The position numbers were made by a program, and so were the translations under genes. A DNA stretch of 64,000 bases from Saccharopolyspora aridisoli (GTDB lineage Bacteria > Actinomycetota > Actinomycetes > Mycobacteriales > Pseudonocardiaceae): the NCBI RefSeq assembly GCF_004348445.1, contig NZ_SMKV01000007.1:143087-207086 (forward strand). Direction: 5' to 3'. Shown here in pieces: positions 8,413 to 17,787 of the stretch; within the stretch, counting starts at the first letter, position 1; the number at the start of each line of letters is the position of its first letter. Under the pieces are notes generated by a model. The model had not been told where the DNA came from, ran no database searches, and saw nothing but the letters and a program-made list of their open reading frames with translations.

Positions 8413-8664
8413 TGAGAGGTTGGGCCAGTAGGTGCCCTCCATCGATGACCTGGACGTTGCGCGCGTGGACGACTCCGCGGCGCGGTCGGGGGGCGCGGCA
8501 CCTCGAGCTGCCGCATGCCGTGCGGTGCGAGCTGCGGCCTCGGTTCTGGGGGACGAACACCGTAAACTCGATGGGGGCGCCCAGGGCCCGAACTTCGGGT
8601 GCGCGGTTGGTGTGGCCAGTGGTGCCGCGAAATCCGCTGGGCAGGCTGTTGAGGAGGTGCGCGG
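8413..8664. promoter_or_regulatory. hemW-hrcA intergenic region with candidate promoter
   Basis: The 252 bp hold a -10-like TAAACT at 8563-8568 with TCGGTT 17 bases upstream, which would give a leader of about 90 nt for hrcA. A short hairpin CCGCA-tgccg-TGCGG lies at about 8512-8526. The CIRCE element (TTAGCACTC, 9-base gap, GAGTGCTAA), the usual HrcA operator, is not present here. Confidence 0.4.
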
Positions 8665-9687
8665 GTGAACGCGGATGAACGCCGCTTCGAGGTCCTGCGG
8701 GCGATCGTGGCCGACTTCGTGTCGTCCAAGGAGCCGGTCGGTTCGAAGGCGTTGGTCGACCGCCACGACCTCGGTGTGTCCAGCGCCACCGTGCGCAACG
8801 ACATGGCCGCGCTGGAGGAGGACGGCTTCATCGTCCAGCCGCACACCAGCGCCGGACGAGTGCCCACCGACAAGGGCTACCGGTTGTTCGTCGACCGGTT
8901 GCACGAGGTCAAGCCGCTGACCGGTCCCGAACGCCGTGCCATCCGCAACTTCCTGGACGGCGCTTTGGACCTCGACGACGTGATGCGCCGCAGCGTGCGG
9001 CTGCTCGCGCAGCTCACCCAGCAGGTCGCCGTCGTCCAGTACCCGACGCTGACCCGGTCCACCGTCCGGCACGTCGAGGTGGTCACGATCACCCCGGCGA
9101 GGCTGATGCTGGTGCTGATCACCAACACCGGCCGCGTCGACCAGCGCATGGTCGACCTCGGCGACGTCATCACCGACGACGACGTGGCCAGGCTGCGGAC
9201 CGTGCTCAACTCGGCGATGGCCGAGAAGCGGCTCGCCGACGCCTCCGCCGCCGTGGCCGAACTGCCCGACCAGGCCCCGCCGGAACTGCGGGACGTGCTC
9301 ATCCGGGTCTGCGGCGTGCTCATCGAGTCCCTCGTGGAGCACCCGGAGGAGCGGATGGTGCTCGGCGGCACGCCCAACCTCACCCGCAACGTCGCGGACT
9401 TCCCGAACTCGCTGCGCCAAGTCCTCGAAGCTCTGGAGGAGCAGGTGGTGGTGCTCAAGCTGCTCGCCGCCGCCCGCGATTCGAGTACCGTCCGGGTCAG
9501 CATCGGGGCGGAGAACGAGGCGTTGGAGATGCAGACGACCTCGGTGATCTCCACCGGATACGGTTCGGATGACATGGTCTTGGGCGGTTTGGGCGTTGTC
9601 GGCCCGACCCGCATGGACTACCCCGGAACGATGGCGGCGGTCCGTGCCGTGGCCGCGTACGTGGGTGAGATCCTGGATGGCCGGTGA
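8665..9687 (+). CDS. hrcA: Heat-inducible transcription repressor HrcA
   Basis: A 340-residue repressor that binds CIRCE operators in front of chaperone genes. The N-terminal winged helix includes [20 protein letters not shown] and [16 protein letters not shown]; the C-terminal GAF-like dimerisation region ends in [20 protein letters not shown]. The start is GTG 8665 with GAGGAGG 7 bases upstream. It is followed 61 bp later by dnaJ, the usual actinobacterial hrcA-dnaJ2 pair. Its own operator is not seen in the upstream gap, so it probably controls groES/groEL elsewhere. Confidence 0.95.
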   Translation: MNADERRFEVLRAIVADFVSSKEPVGSKALVDRHDLGVSSATVRNDMAALEEDGFIVQPHTSAGRVPTDKGYRLFVDRLHEVKPLTGPERRAIRNFLDGALDLDDVMRRSVRLLAQLTQQVAVVQYPTLTRSTVRHVEVVTITPARLMLVLITNTGRVDQRMVDLGDVITDDDVARLRTVLNSAMAEKRLADASAAVAELPDQAPPELRDVLIRVCGVLIESLVEHPEERMVLGGTPNLTRNVADFPNSLRQVLEALEEQVVVLKLLAAARDSSTVRVSIGAENEALEMQTTSVISTGYGSDDMVLGGLGVVGPTRMDYPGTMAAVRAVAAYVGEILDGR

Positions 9688-9748
9688 GGTTCGCACCGGC
9701 ATGACCGGCATTCACTCGACTTAATCGAGCAGAGGAAGTACGGAGAAG

Positions 9749-10924
9749 GTGGCCAGGGACTACTACGCGACCCTCGGGGTTCCCCAGGACGCGACACCCG
9801 AGCAGATCAAGCGCGCATACCGCAAACTCGCCCGGGAACTGCACCCCGACGTCAATCCGGACGATGCGGCTCAGGAGCGGTTCGCGGAGGTGACCACTGC
9901 CTACGAGGTGCTCTCCGATCCGAAGAAGCGCCAGGTCGTGGACCTCGGCGGGGACCCGCTGGGCAACGGCGGCGGCGCCGGTGGCGGCATGGGTGGCGAT
10001 CCGTTCGCCGGGTTCGGCGGCCTCGGCGACATCATGGACGCCTTCTTCGGCGGCGGCGGGAGCGGCGGCGGTGGCCGAGGCCCGCGCAGCCGCGTGCAGC
10101 CCGGTTCAGACGCCTTGCTGCGCCTGGAGCTGACGCTGGAGGAGTGCGCCAGCGGCGTCAACCGCGACATCACCGTGGACACCGCGGTGCTCTGCGACGT
10201 CTGCGACGGTGGCGGTTCGAAGGCCGGCAGCGCGCCCTCGACCTGCGACACCTGCGGTGGTCGCGGCGAGGTGCAGTCCGTGCAGCGGTCCTTCCTGGGC
10301 CAGGTCATGACGTCCCGCCCCTGCCCGGTCTGCCGCGGCTTCGGGGAGGTCATCACCGACCCCTGCCAGCAGTGCTCCGGTGACGGCCGGGTCCGCGCAC
10401 GGCGCACGATCACCGTCAAGATCCCGGCGGGCGTCGGCGACGGCATGCGCGTCCGGCTCGCCGGTGAGGGCGAGGTCGGCCCCGGCGGTGGCCCGGCGGG
10501 CGACCTGTTCGTCGAGGTCGAGGAGCAGCCCCACGACCGGTTCACCCGCGATGGCGCCGACCTGCACTGCAACGTCGAGCTGCCGATGACCGCGGCGGCG
10601 CTGGGTACCGTGCTGCTGCTGGAGACGCTGGACGGTTCGCACGAGGAGATCGCGGTCGAGGCGGGCACCCAGCCCGGCACCGAGCACGTGATCACCGGAC
10701 GCGGACTGCCCAAGCTTCGCTCCAACGGCAAGGTCAGCGGCCACGGCGACCTGCACATCCACCTGGACGTCGTGGTTCCGACGAACCTCGACGACACCCA
10801 GTCGGAGATGCTGCGCGACCTGGCCAAGCTGCGCGGCGAGGAGCAGCCGGAGCCGACGGTGACCGCCAACGGCAACGGCAGGCAAGGACTGTTCTCCCGG
10901 TTCCGCTCCTTCGGGCACCGCTGA
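9749..10924 (+). CDS. dnaJ: Chaperone protein DnaJ (DnaJ2 type)
   Basis: A 391-residue type I J-protein and co-chaperone of DnaK. The J domain has HPD at residues 32-34. A Gly-rich linker follows, then the zinc-binding domain with four repeats: [24 protein letters not shown] and CQQCSGDG. The C-terminal substrate-binding domains complete the protein. It is linked to hrcA upstream and rsmE 8 bp downstream, as in other actinobacteria, where this DnaJ2 is distinct from the dnaK-operon copy. Start GTG 9749 follows GGAAG and GGAGAAG. Confidence 0.95.
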   Translation: MARDYYATLGVPQDATPEQIKRAYRKLARELHPDVNPDDAAQERFAEVTTAYEVLSDPKKRQVVDLGGDPLGNGGGAGGGMGGDPFAGFGGLGDIMDAFFGGGGSGGGGRGPRSRVQPGSDALLRLELTLEECASGVNRDITVDTAVLCDVCDGGGSKAGSAPSTCDTCGGRGEVQSVQRSFLGQVMTSRPCPVCRGFGEVITDPCQQCSGDGRVRARRTITVKIPAGVGDGMRVRLAGEGEVGPGGGPAGDLFVEVEEQPHDRFTRDGADLHCNVELPMTAAALGTVLLLETLDGSHEEIAVEAGTQPGTEHVITGRGLPKLRSNGKVSGHGDLHIHLDVVVPTNLDDTQSEMLRDLAKLRGEEQPEPTVTANGNGRQGLFSRFRSFGHR

Positions 10925-10932
10925 GGTAACCC

Positions 10933-11667
10933 GTGTCGCTGCCGGTCTTCTCGGTGGAGCGGCTGCCCGCGGTCGGATCCACCACGCTGGACGGTCCCGA
11001 GGGCAAGCACGCCGCCGCCGTGCGACGTTTGCGCGTCGGCGAAGAGCTGCTGCTCTCCGACGCGCAAGGCGGCATGGCGCGATGCGTCGTGGAAGCCGCC
11101 GAACGCGATTCGCTGCGGTTGGCGGTGTCGGAGACCTGGCACGAGCCGCAGCCGGAGCTGCGCGTCCGGGTGGTCCAGGCGCTGGTCAAGGGCGATCGAG
11201 GCGAGCTCGCCGTCGAACTGGCCACCGAGGCCGGGGTAGACGCGGTCGTGCCGTGGCGCGCGTCCCGGTGCGTGGCCAAGTGGGACGACGGCCCGCGCGG
11301 CGCCAAAGCCCTGGCCCGCTGGCGCAGCACCGCAGCGGCTGCGGCCAAGCAAGCCCGCCGGGCCTGGACGCCCGAGGTCACCGAGCCGGTCAGCACCAAG
11401 CAGCTCGCCGCGCTCGTCGCCGAGGCCGACGCCGCGCTCGTCCTGCACGAGTCGGCGACCGGCCCGCTGACCTGCGCAGACCTGCCGGTCTCGGGTGAGG
11501 TCCTGCTGGTGGTGGGTCCGGAGGGCGGCATCACCGACGACGAGCTCACCGCCTTGGGCGACACCGGTGCGCAGGTCACCCGCCTGGGACACACGGTTCT
11601 GCGGGCTTCGACCGCCGCAGCCGTGGCGCTGGGCGCGCTGGGTGCTGTGACCACCCGCTGGTCCTGA
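10933..11667 (+). CDS. rsmE: 16S rRNA (uracil-1498-N3)-methyltransferase
   Basis: A 244-residue SPOUT-class methyltransferase that methylates U1498 in the 30S decoding region. It has the N-terminal PUA-like part with LDGPEGKHAAAVRRLRVG and the C-terminal trefoil knot with VGPEGGITDDE and LGHTVLRASTAAAVAL, the AdoMet-binding loops of the family. It starts at GTG 10933, 8 bp after dnaJ, and is probably cotranscribed with hrcA-dnaJ. Confidence 0.94.
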   Translation: MSLPVFSVERLPAVGSTTLDGPEGKHAAAVRRLRVGEELLLSDAQGGMARCVVEAAERDSLRLAVSETWHEPQPELRVRVVQALVKGDRGELAVELATEAGVDAVVPWRASRCVAKWDDGPRGAKALARWRSTAAAAAKQARRAWTPEVTEPVSTKQLAALVAEADAALVLHESATGPLTCADLPVSGEVLLVVGPEGGITDDELTALGDTGAQVTRLGHTVLRASTAAAVALGALGAVTTRWS

Positions 11668-11954
11668 CACCCCGGGTGACGAAGATCGAGAACTTCGCCG
11701 TTCGTGTAGCGCGATCGGTTGACGCGGGGATACGCTCGGTGGCTGCGAGAGTGCGACGGGCACCGTCGTCACCGTTGTCGCACGGACATCGGGTTCTCCG
11801 CACTCGCCGGACACCTCCCCCCTTGGTCCGGCGAGAGCTGCGCCGCAAGTGGAGCACTCCCCCCAGCCCCGGTTGCGGCGCAGCACCTCGAGGACGGCGT
11901 GACGTGTCACTTCCGCCCGCGGCTCGAACATCGACTTCGGCTAGCCTTCGGGGC
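11668..11954. promoter_or_regulatory. Intergenic region with leaderless-type promoter of the HIT gene
   Basis: The gap of 287 bp carries a -10-like TAGCCT at 11942-11947, seven bases before the ATG at 11955. This spacing puts transcription start on or next to the ATG, and no ribosome binding site precedes the ATG. I see nothing else of note in the rest. Confidence 0.5.
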
Positions 11955-12320
11955 ATGAGCGAGGAGACGGAGCTGTTCCTGCGCATCATCGCGCGGGAGA
12001 TACCGGCCGACATCGTGCGGGAGGACGAGCGGGTCATCGCGATCCGCGACATCAACCCGCAGGCACCGACGCACGTGCTGGTCATCCCGAAGAAGCGGTA
12101 CCGCAACGCCGCGGAACTGGCCGCCGCCGATCCGGCGCTGCTGGGTGAGCTGATCACCACCGCGCACGAGATCGCCGAGGCGGAGGGAATCTCCGAGCAC
12201 GGTTACCGGTTGTTGTTCAACACCAACGCCGACGCGGGCCAGACCATCTTCCACGTGCACCTGCACCTGCTCGGCGGGGAATGGCTCGGTGGCATGACCG
12301 GCGGTCCGCTCAAGGGTTGA
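11955..12320 (+). CDS. HIT family protein (HINT-like nucleotide hydrolase)
   Basis: A 121-residue protein with the full histidine triad HVHLHLLGG near the C-terminus and the upstream INPQAPTHVLVIPKK strand. Members hydrolyse purine nucleoside phosphoramidates such as aminoacyl-AMP; substrate here is unknown. The frame extends 93 codons further upstream, but that part is Arg-rich and unlike any HIT protein, and a promoter-like TAGCCT sits just before this ATG. It lies upstream of phoH, as in many actinobacteria. Confidence 0.93.
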   Translation: MSEETELFLRIIAREIPADIVREDERVIAIRDINPQAPTHVLVIPKKRYRNAAELAAADPALLGELITTAHEIAEAEGISEHGYRLLFNTNADAGQTIFHVHLHLLGGEWLGGMTGGPLKG

Positions 12321-12438
12321 CCGGCGCGTTCCGGGGGAGCAGGTCGGCAACTCGGTTGCTCCCTTGGACTACCATCGGTGCCATGGAGAACTGACCGAAC
12401 GACCCGCGCGCAACGCGCAGAAGGTAGGCCCGAACTAC

Positions 12439-13500
12439 GTGGCCGGTATCGCAGCGGGTGGCGCCGCCGCCCAGTCCGGAGAGCAGCCGCAGACCGCAAC
12501 GGCTCAGTCCAAGGTGAACATCCCCGACGACGTCGTGCTGACGCTGGTGGGTAGCCGGGACGAGAACCTGCGGGTCGTCGAGGACCTGCTCACCGCCGAC
12601 GTCCATGTCCGGGGCAACGAGGCGACTCTCTCCGGGGAGCCTGCGGAGGTCGCGTTCGCGGAACGGGTGTTCGCCGAGCTCATCGCCCTCATCGGCAAGG
12701 GCAGCCAGCTCAACCCCGACATCGTCCGCCGCAGCGTGGGGATGCTCTCGGCCGACCACAGCGAGTCGCCGGCCGAGGTGCTCAGCTTGGACATCGTGTC
12801 GCGGCGCGGCCGGACCATCCGCCCCAAGACGCTGAACCAGAAGCGCTACGTCGACGCCATCGACCACCACACCGTGGTGTTCGGCATCGGCCCCGCCGGT
12901 ACCGGCAAGACCTACCTGGCCATGGCCAAGGCGGTCCAGGCGCTGCAGGCAAAGCGGGTCAACCGGATCATCCTGACCCGTCCGGCCATCGAGGCCGGTG
13001 AACGGCTGGGCTTCCTGCCCGGCACCCTCTACGAGAAGATCGACCCCTACCTGCGGCCGCTGTACGACGCGCTGCACGACATGGTCGATCCGGAATCCGT
13101 GCCGCGCCTGACCCAGGCGGGGACGATCGAGATCGCCCCGCTGGCCTTCATGCGCGGACGTACGCTCAACGATTCCTTCATCATCCTGGACGAGGCGCAG
13201 AACACCACGCCCGAGCAGATGAAGATGTTCCTGACGCGCTTGGGCTTCGGCTCCAAGATCGTGGTCACCGGCGACGTCACCCAGATCGACCTGCCCGGGG
13301 GCCAGCGCAGCGGCCTGAAGATGGTGCAGAACATCCTGGACGACGTCGACGACGTGCACTTCTCCCAGCTGGACAGCCACGACGTGGTGCGGCACCGGCT
13401 GGTCACCGACATCGTCAACGCCTACGACCGCTGGCACGCGATCAACGACGCCGACCAGCACGACGAACGGCGCAACGGCCAGCGACGAGGACGAGCATGA
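12439..13500 (+). CDS. phoH: PhoH-like ATPase
   Basis: A 353-residue PhoH family protein. It has an N-terminal KH-like part, Walker [12 protein letters not shown] and Walker [10 protein letters not shown], followed by [10 protein letters not shown]. PhoH proteins are RNA-linked ATPases; together with YbeY they are associated with rRNA and ribosome quality control. I chose GTG 12439 because AGAAGGTAGG lies about 11 bases upstream; a longer frame from TTG 12364 exists but begins unlike the family. Its stop overlaps ybeY as ATGA. Confidence 0.92.
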   Translation: MAGIAAGGAAAQSGEQPQTATAQSKVNIPDDVVLTLVGSRDENLRVVEDLLTADVHVRGNEATLSGEPAEVAFAERVFAELIALIGKGSQLNPDIVRRSVGMLSADHSESPAEVLSLDIVSRRGRTIRPKTLNQKRYVDAIDHHTVVFGIGPAGTGKTYLAMAKAVQALQAKRVNRIILTRPAIEAGERLGFLPGTLYEKIDPYLRPLYDALHDMVDPESVPRLTQAGTIEIAPLAFMRGRTLNDSFIILDEAQNTTPEQMKMFLTRLGFGSKIVVTGDVTQIDLPGGQRSGLKMVQNILDDVDDVHFSQLDSHDVVRHRLVTDIVNAYDRWHAINDADQHDERRNGQRRGRA

Positions 13501-14057
13501 CCATCGAGATCGCCAACGAATCCGGCGTCGCGGTACCCGAGGAGACGATCGTCTCGGTGGCTCGCTTCGCGCTCGACAAGATGAGCGTCAGCCAGCTCGC
13601 CGAGCTGTCCATAGTGCTGGTGGACCTCGACGTGATGGCCGACCTGCACGAGCGGTGGATGGACCTGCCCGGTCCCACCGACGTGATGTCCTTCCCGATG
13701 GACGAGTACGACTCGGCCCGTCGCCCCGACTCGGCCGGTTCCGGCCCGGCGCTGCTCGGCGACATCGTGCTGTGCCCCGCCTTCGCCAAGGACCAGGCGA
13801 AGAAGGCCGGTCACAGCACGCTCGACGAGCTGCACCTGCTGACCGTGCACGGCGTCCTGCACCTGCTCGGCTACGACCACGCCGAGCCGGAGGAGGAGCG
13901 CGAGATGTTCGCGCTGCAGAACCGCATCCTGGCCGAGTACCGCGAGGCGCGTGACGAGGCCGAGCGGGCGCAGGCACAGCGCAGCGCGGACGACAAGGTC
14001 CTGGGCGCGGTCGGTCTGGACGACGAGCCGGGCGCAGGTCCGGCTCCGGTGAACTAG
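13497..14057 (+). CDS. ybeY: Endoribonuclease YbeY (rRNA maturation factor)
   Basis: A 186-residue metalloendoribonuclease needed for 3' maturation of 16S rRNA. The zinc site [11 protein letters not shown] (H-x3-H-x5-H) is intact. [12 protein letters not shown] is the conserved substrate-groove motif. The C-terminal 45 residues are a charged extension beyond the family core. It is coupled to phoH by a four-base overlap and followed 4 bp later by the CBS membrane protein, the same order as in mycobacteria. Confidence 0.95.
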   Translation: MTIEIANESGVAVPEETIVSVARFALDKMSVSQLAELSIVLVDLDVMADLHERWMDLPGPTDVMSFPMDEYDSARRPDSAGSGPALLGDIVLCPAFAKDQAKKAGHSTLDELHLLTVHGVLHLLGYDHAEPEEEREMFALQNRILAEYREARDEAERAQAQRSADDKVLGAVGLDDEPGAGPAPVN

Positions 14058-14061
14058 GGGA

Positions 14062-15390
14062 GTGGAGTTGGCCGGTTCCACCGCGTTCTTGGTGCTCGCG
14101 GTGCTGCTGGTGCTCGCGGCCGGGGTGTTCGCCGCCTCCGAGGCGGCCATCACCGTGGCCTCCCACGCGCGCGCGGAAGACCTGGCCCGGCAGGGCCGCA
14201 CCGGCGCCAAGCAGCTCGTCCTGCTGCTCGGCGACCGGCCCAGGCACGTCAACCTGCTGCTCCTGCTCCGAGTCGCCTGCGAGATGGGTGCGACCGTGCT
14301 GGTCACGGTGGTGGCGCTGCGCGTCGCGGAGTCGGAGGCCTGGGCGCTGGTCGTCGCGGTGCTGATCATGCTGGTCGCCTCGTACGTGCTGGTCGGCGTC
14401 GGTCCGCGCACGATCGGCAGGCAGCACCCGTACGGCATCGGCCTGAAGATCGCGGTGCCGGTCCGCGTGCTGGCCCGAGTGCTCAACCCGCTGACCCGGC
14501 TGCTGATCCTGATCGGCAACATGATCACGCCTGGCAAGGGTTTCCGCGAGGGACCGTTCTCCACCGAGGTGGAGCTGCGCGAGCTGGTCGACCTGGCAGG
14601 GGAGCGCGGCGTGGTGGCCGCCGGCGAGCGGGAGATGATCCACTCGGTCTTCGAGCTCGGCGACACCCTCGCGCGCGAGGTGATGGTGCCGCGCACGGAG
14701 ATCATCTGGATTGAGCAGACCAAGTCCGCTCGCCAGGCGCTCGCGCTGTGCCTGCGCTCGGGTTTCTCCCGGATCCCGGTGATCGGCGACAGCGTCGACG
14801 ACATCGTCGGCCTGGTCACGCTCAAGGACCTCACCCGCATCGTGCTGGAGACCACCGACGCCGCAGGGCCCGCGGTGGGTGGGTTGATGCGGCCCGCGAC
14901 GTTCGTGCCCGACACCAAGCGGCTCGACGAGCTGCTGCACGAGATGCAGATCTCGCGCGGTCACCTCGCCATCGCGGTCGACGAGTACGGCGGCACCGCC
15001 GGACTGCTGACCATCGAGGACATCGTGGAGGAGATCGTCGGCGAGATCACCGACGAGTCCGACCGGGAGGAGCACCGCCCGGTCGAGCACCTGGAGGACG
15101 GCACCGTCCGGGTGAGCTCTCGGCTCCCCGTCGAGGACCTGGGCGAGCTGTTCGACGTCGACCTCGACGACTCCGACGTGGAGACCGTGGGCGGTCTGCT
15201 GGCGCAACGGCTGGGCCGGGTGCCGTTGCCGGGTGCCGAGACCGAGATCGCCGGTCTTCGGCTGCGCGCCGAGGGCGGCAAGGACCACCGGGGCCGGATC
15301 CGCATCAACGCGCTGCTGGTCCACCGGGTGAACACCGATCAAGCACCGCTGCGCGGTGCCGACCAGGAGGGAAGCAACAGCCGTGGCTGA
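14062..15390 (+). CDS. Hemolysin-family membrane protein (CNNM domain, paired CBS, CorC/HlyC domain)
   Basis: A 442-residue integral membrane protein. The N-terminal DUF21/CNNM transmembrane part spans residues 1 to about 150. Two CBS domains follow, with VMVPRTEIIWI and LVTLKDLTRIVLE, then VDEYGGTAGLLTIEDIVEEI and a C-terminal CorC domain. Relatives take part in Mg/Co efflux; the name hemolysin is historical. Start GTG 14062 follows GGGGAG. The stop overlaps the next gene by 8 bp. The same gene lies between ybeY and era in M. tuberculosis. Confidence 0.92.
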   Translation: MELAGSTAFLVLAVLLVLAAGVFAASEAAITVASHARAEDLARQGRTGAKQLVLLLGDRPRHVNLLLLLRVACEMGATVLVTVVALRVAESEAWALVVAVLIMLVASYVLVGVGPRTIGRQHPYGIGLKIAVPVRVLARVLNPLTRLLILIGNMITPGKGFREGPFSTEVELRELVDLAGERGVVAAGEREMIHSVFELGDTLAREVMVPRTEIIWIEQTKSARQALALCLRSGFSRIPVIGDSVDDIVGLVTLKDLTRIVLETTDAAGPAVGGLMRPATFVPDTKRLDELLHEMQISRGHLAIAVDEYGGTAGLLTIEDIVEEIVGEITDESDREEHRPVEHLEDGTVRVSSRLPVEDLGELFDVDLDDSDVETVGGLLAQRLGRVPLPGAETEIAGLRLRAEGGKDHRGRIRINALLVHRVNTDQAPLRGADQEGSNSRG

Positions 15391-15748
15391 GCACGTCGAG
15401 AAGGCGGCACCGCAGGAGCTCGACCCGGAGGACGCCAAGATCGTCACGCTCGCGCGTTCCTCCCGCGCCCGCAACGGCGCCGCCGAAGGCGCGGCGGTCC
15501 GCGACACCGACGGCCGCACCTATGCGGCCACCACGGTGGACCTGTCGTCCCTGAAGCTCACGGCGCTGCAGGCCGCTGTGGCCGCAGCGGTCTCCAGCGG
15601 CGCCGAAGGCCTCGAGGCCGCCGCGGTCGTCACCGACGCGGACACCCTCGACCACGCCTCGGTCGCAGCCGCCCACGACCTCACCGAGAACACCCCCATC
15701 TTCCGAGCGAACGCCAAGGGCGAAGCCCAGGCCCTCATCGCCGACTGA
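15383..15748 (+). CDS. Cytidine deaminase-like protein lacking the zinc site
   Basis: A 121-residue protein in the position of the small cdd-like gene before era. The fold features are recognisable (ARSSRARNGAAEGAAVRDTDGRTYAA read in two parts, then LTALQAAVAAAVSSGAEG), but neither the catalytic HAE/CAE motif nor the PCxxC zinc ligands are present; there is no cysteine at all. A deaminase reaction is therefore unlikely, and the role is unknown. GTG 15383 has AGGAGGG about 13 bases upstream and overlaps the end of the CBS-protein gene, so it is part of the phoH-ybeY-CBS operon. Confidence 0.8.
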   Translation: MAEHVEKAAPQELDPEDAKIVTLARSSRARNGAAEGAAVRDTDGRTYAATTVDLSSLKLTALQAAVAAAVSSGAEGLEAAAVVTDADTLDHASVAAAHDLTENTPIFRANAKGEAQALIAD

Positions 15749-15770
15749 CCCGATCCCAGTGGGGATCGGG
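15749..15770 (+). terminator. Hairpin after the cdd-like gene
   Basis: A perfect 9-bp stem, CCCGATCCC / GGGATCGGG, with loop AGTG overlaps the stop codon region of the cdd-like gene. There is no T-run after it, which is common in high-GC actinomycetes. It probably separates the phoH operon from era. Confidence 0.6.
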
Positions 15771-15777
15771 GCCGGCG

Positions 15778-15897
15778 ATCCCAGTGGAACTCCGGGTCCC
15801 GGTTCCCACTGGAGTCCGGTCTCGGAGTTCCACTGAAGTCCGGTCTCGGATTTCCACTGGAATCCGGTCTCGGATTTCCACTGGAATCCGGTCACCC
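15778..15897. repeat. Five 24-bp tandem units upstream of era
   Basis: Units lie at 15778-15801 (degenerate), 15802-15825, 15826-15849, 15850-15873 and 15874-15897. The best-kept unit is ATTTCCACTGGAATCC followed by GGTCTCGG. Each carries or nearly carries the 11-bp dyad TTCCACTGGAA, and the last two units are almost identical. The preceding hairpin shares GATCCCAGTGG with the first unit, so the array may have grown from it. The period equals eight codons, so one frame stays open through it, but no start or coding bias supports translation. It may bind a protein or be a slippage repeat. Confidence 0.9.
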
Positions 15898-15972
15898 GTG
15901 TTGCGGGGTGGTGGACCGGGTCGTGCGGTGGGTGGTGAGCAGGTGGGGACGGAGCACCGTCACAATGGAGCG

Positions 15973-16878
15973 GTGACCTCCGAAGATGCCCACCGTTCCG
16001 GATTCGCCTGCTTCGTCGGTCGGCCCAACGCCGGCAAGTCGACGCTCACGAATCGCCTCGTCGGAACGAAGGTGGCGATCACCTCCAGCAAGCCCCAGAC
16101 GACGCGGCACGCGATCCGCGGCATCGTGCACCGCCCCGACGCCCAGCTGATCATCGTCGACACCCCCGGTCTGCACCGCCCGCGCACCCTGCTCGGCCGC
16201 AGGCTCAACGACCTCGTCTACGAGACTTGGTCCGAAGTGGACGTCGTCGGGTTCTGCGTGCCCGCCGACGAGAAGGTCGGTCCCGGCGACCGCTTCATCG
16301 CCGAGCAGCTCAAGAAGGTCTCCCGCCGCACCCCCGTCGTCGGGGTCGTCACCAAGACCGACCTGGTGCCCAAGCAGCAGGTCGCCGAGCAGCTGCTGGC
16401 GCTGCAGGAGGTGATGGACTTCGCCGAGCTCATCCCGGTGTCGGCGAAGGACTCCTTCCAGGTCGACGAACTCTCCGACGTGCTGGTCTCGCAGATGCCG
16501 GAAGGCCCGCAGCTGTACCCGGACGGCGAGCTGACCGACGAGCCGGAGACGACGCTGATCGCCGAGCTGATCCGCGAAGCCGCGCTGGAGGGCGTGCGCG
16601 ACGAGCTGCCGCACTCGCTGGCGGTCACCGTCGAGGAGATGAACCCGCGCGAGGGCCGCGACGACCTGATCGACGTGCACGCGCTGATCTACGTCGAGCG
16701 CTCCAGCCAGAAGGCCATCGTCATCGGCCGCGGCGGAGAGCGGTTGCGCACGGTCGGCTCCCAGGCCCGCAGGCAGATCCAGGCGCTGCTGGGCAGCAAG
16801 ATCTACCTCGATCTGCACGTCAAGATCGCCAAGGACTGGCAGCGCGACCCCAAGCAGCTCCGCAGACTGGGGTTCTGA
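15973..16878 (+). CDS. era: GTPase Era
   Basis: A 301-residue GTPase that assists 16S rRNA maturation and 30S assembly. G1 is VGRPNAGKST, G3 DTPGLHR, G4 TKTD, and the C-terminal KH domain has IVIGRGGERLRTVG. It ends in KQLRRLGF, typical of the family. The frame runs 63 codons further upstream through the 24-bp repeat array, but the homology begins at GTG 15973. A -10-like CACAAT sits six bases before that codon and no ribosome binding site is seen, so the message is probably leaderless. Confidence 0.95.
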   Translation: MTSEDAHRSGFACFVGRPNAGKSTLTNRLVGTKVAITSSKPQTTRHAIRGIVHRPDAQLIIVDTPGLHRPRTLLGRRLNDLVYETWSEVDVVGFCVPADEKVGPGDRFIAEQLKKVSRRTPVVGVVTKTDLVPKQQVAEQLLALQEVMDFAELIPVSAKDSFQVDELSDVLVSQMPEGPQLYPDGELTDEPETTLIAELIREAALEGVRDELPHSLAVTVEEMNPREGRDDLIDVHALIYVERSSQKAIVIGRGGERLRTVGSQARRQIQALLGSKIYLDLHVKIAKDWQRDPKQLRRLGF

Positions 16879-16998
16879 TCACTTCTCTCGACTGGTTTTG
16901 TCGGAACCGCCCACGACGCACGCGCGTCTGAGCTACGTTTCCGATCGGCCTCGCAGCGGGCCGGAAACTCCGAAAAACCTGGAAAAGAGACTTCTGTC

Positions 16999-17724
16999 GT
17001 GAACTACCCCTACGGCGGCCCGCCGCCCGGTCCGCAGCAGCCCTACGGCGGCCCGCCCTCGGGCCCGCAGCCGCAGCAGCCCTTCGGTCCGCCGTCGGGT
17101 CCCCAGCCGCAGCAGCCTTACCCGCCGCAGCAGGGCTACCCGCAGCAGTACCCGCCACAGCCGTACGGCGCGCCGGGTGCGCACCCGGCGGGTCAGCTCG
17201 CCGAGTGGGGCACCCGAGTGCTGGGTTACCTGATCGACGGCGCGATTCCCGGAGCCGTGTTCTTCCTGCTCTACATGATCTCCGGTCTCGTCGTCGGCGC
17301 TGTCGCCAGCGGTGGCGACGAGGACGCGGCGATGACGGCGTTCATCATCGTCGGGATCGTCGTGGGCCTGCTCTACCTGGGTCTGCTGGTGTTCACCATC
17401 TGGAACACCTGCTACCGGCGCGGGACGACCGGTCAGACGATCGGCCAGAAGGTCGCCAAGATCAAGACGGTCGGCGAGGCCACCGGTCAGCCGATCGGCT
17501 TCGGCAACGCCTTCCTGCGCCAGATCTGCCACGTCGTGGACTCGGCGATCTGCGGTCTGCCCATCGGCTGGCTCTCCCCGCTGTGGGACGAGAAGAAGCA
17601 GACCTGGGCCGACAAGATCGTCAAGACCGTCGTGGTCGTCGTCCCGGAGGGGCAGCAGGCCCCGCAGGCACCTGGCTACGGCCAGCCCCCGCAGCCGGGC
17701 TACGGCCTGCCGCAGCAGTGGTGA
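16999..17724 (+). CDS. RDD family membrane protein with Pro/Gln-rich N-terminus
   Basis: A 241-residue protein. Residues 1-60 are a low-complexity YGGPP/QPQQP region; an RDD domain follows (LAEWGTRVLGYLIDGAIPG) with three to four membrane segments, and GTTGQTIGQKVAKIK is the conserved cytoplasmic loop. The end returns to PGYGQPP repeats. Both tails probably lie on the cytoplasmic side and could carry protein contacts. Substrate is unknown; some RDD proteins are Na+/H+ antiporters. Start GTG 16999 has GGAAAAGAG upstream. Confidence 0.85.
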   Translation: MNYPYGGPPPGPQQPYGGPPSGPQPQQPFGPPSGPQPQQPYPPQQGYPQQYPPQPYGAPGAHPAGQLAEWGTRVLGYLIDGAIPGAVFFLLYMISGLVVGAVASGGDEDAAMTAFIIVGIVVGLLYLGLLVFTIWNTCYRRGTTGQTIGQKVAKIKTVGEATGQPIGFGNAFLRQICHVVDSAICGLPIGWLSPLWDEKKQTWADKIVKTVVVVVPEGQQAPQAPGYGQPPQPGYGLPQQW

Positions 17725-17734
17725 CCCTTGATTG

Positions 17735-17776
17735 ACGTCGATGCCGGTGCGGGACGACCCGCACCGGCATCGACGT
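17735..17776 (+). terminator. Perfect 19-bp hairpin after the RDD gene
   Basis: ACGTCGATGCCGGTGCGGG pairs exactly with CCCGCACCGGCATCGACGT around loop ACGA. There is no long T-tract (TTCCTCC follows). It starts 11 bp after the RDD stop and ends 12 bp before the likely start of the DUF2752 gene, so it could also influence translation of that gene. Confidence 0.85.
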
Positions 17777-17787
17777 TCCTCCACCGG

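Noticed and set aside
8413..8664. Expected CIRCE operator before hrcA
   Set aside because: No TTAGCACTC or its inverted copy is present, so no operator is annotated.
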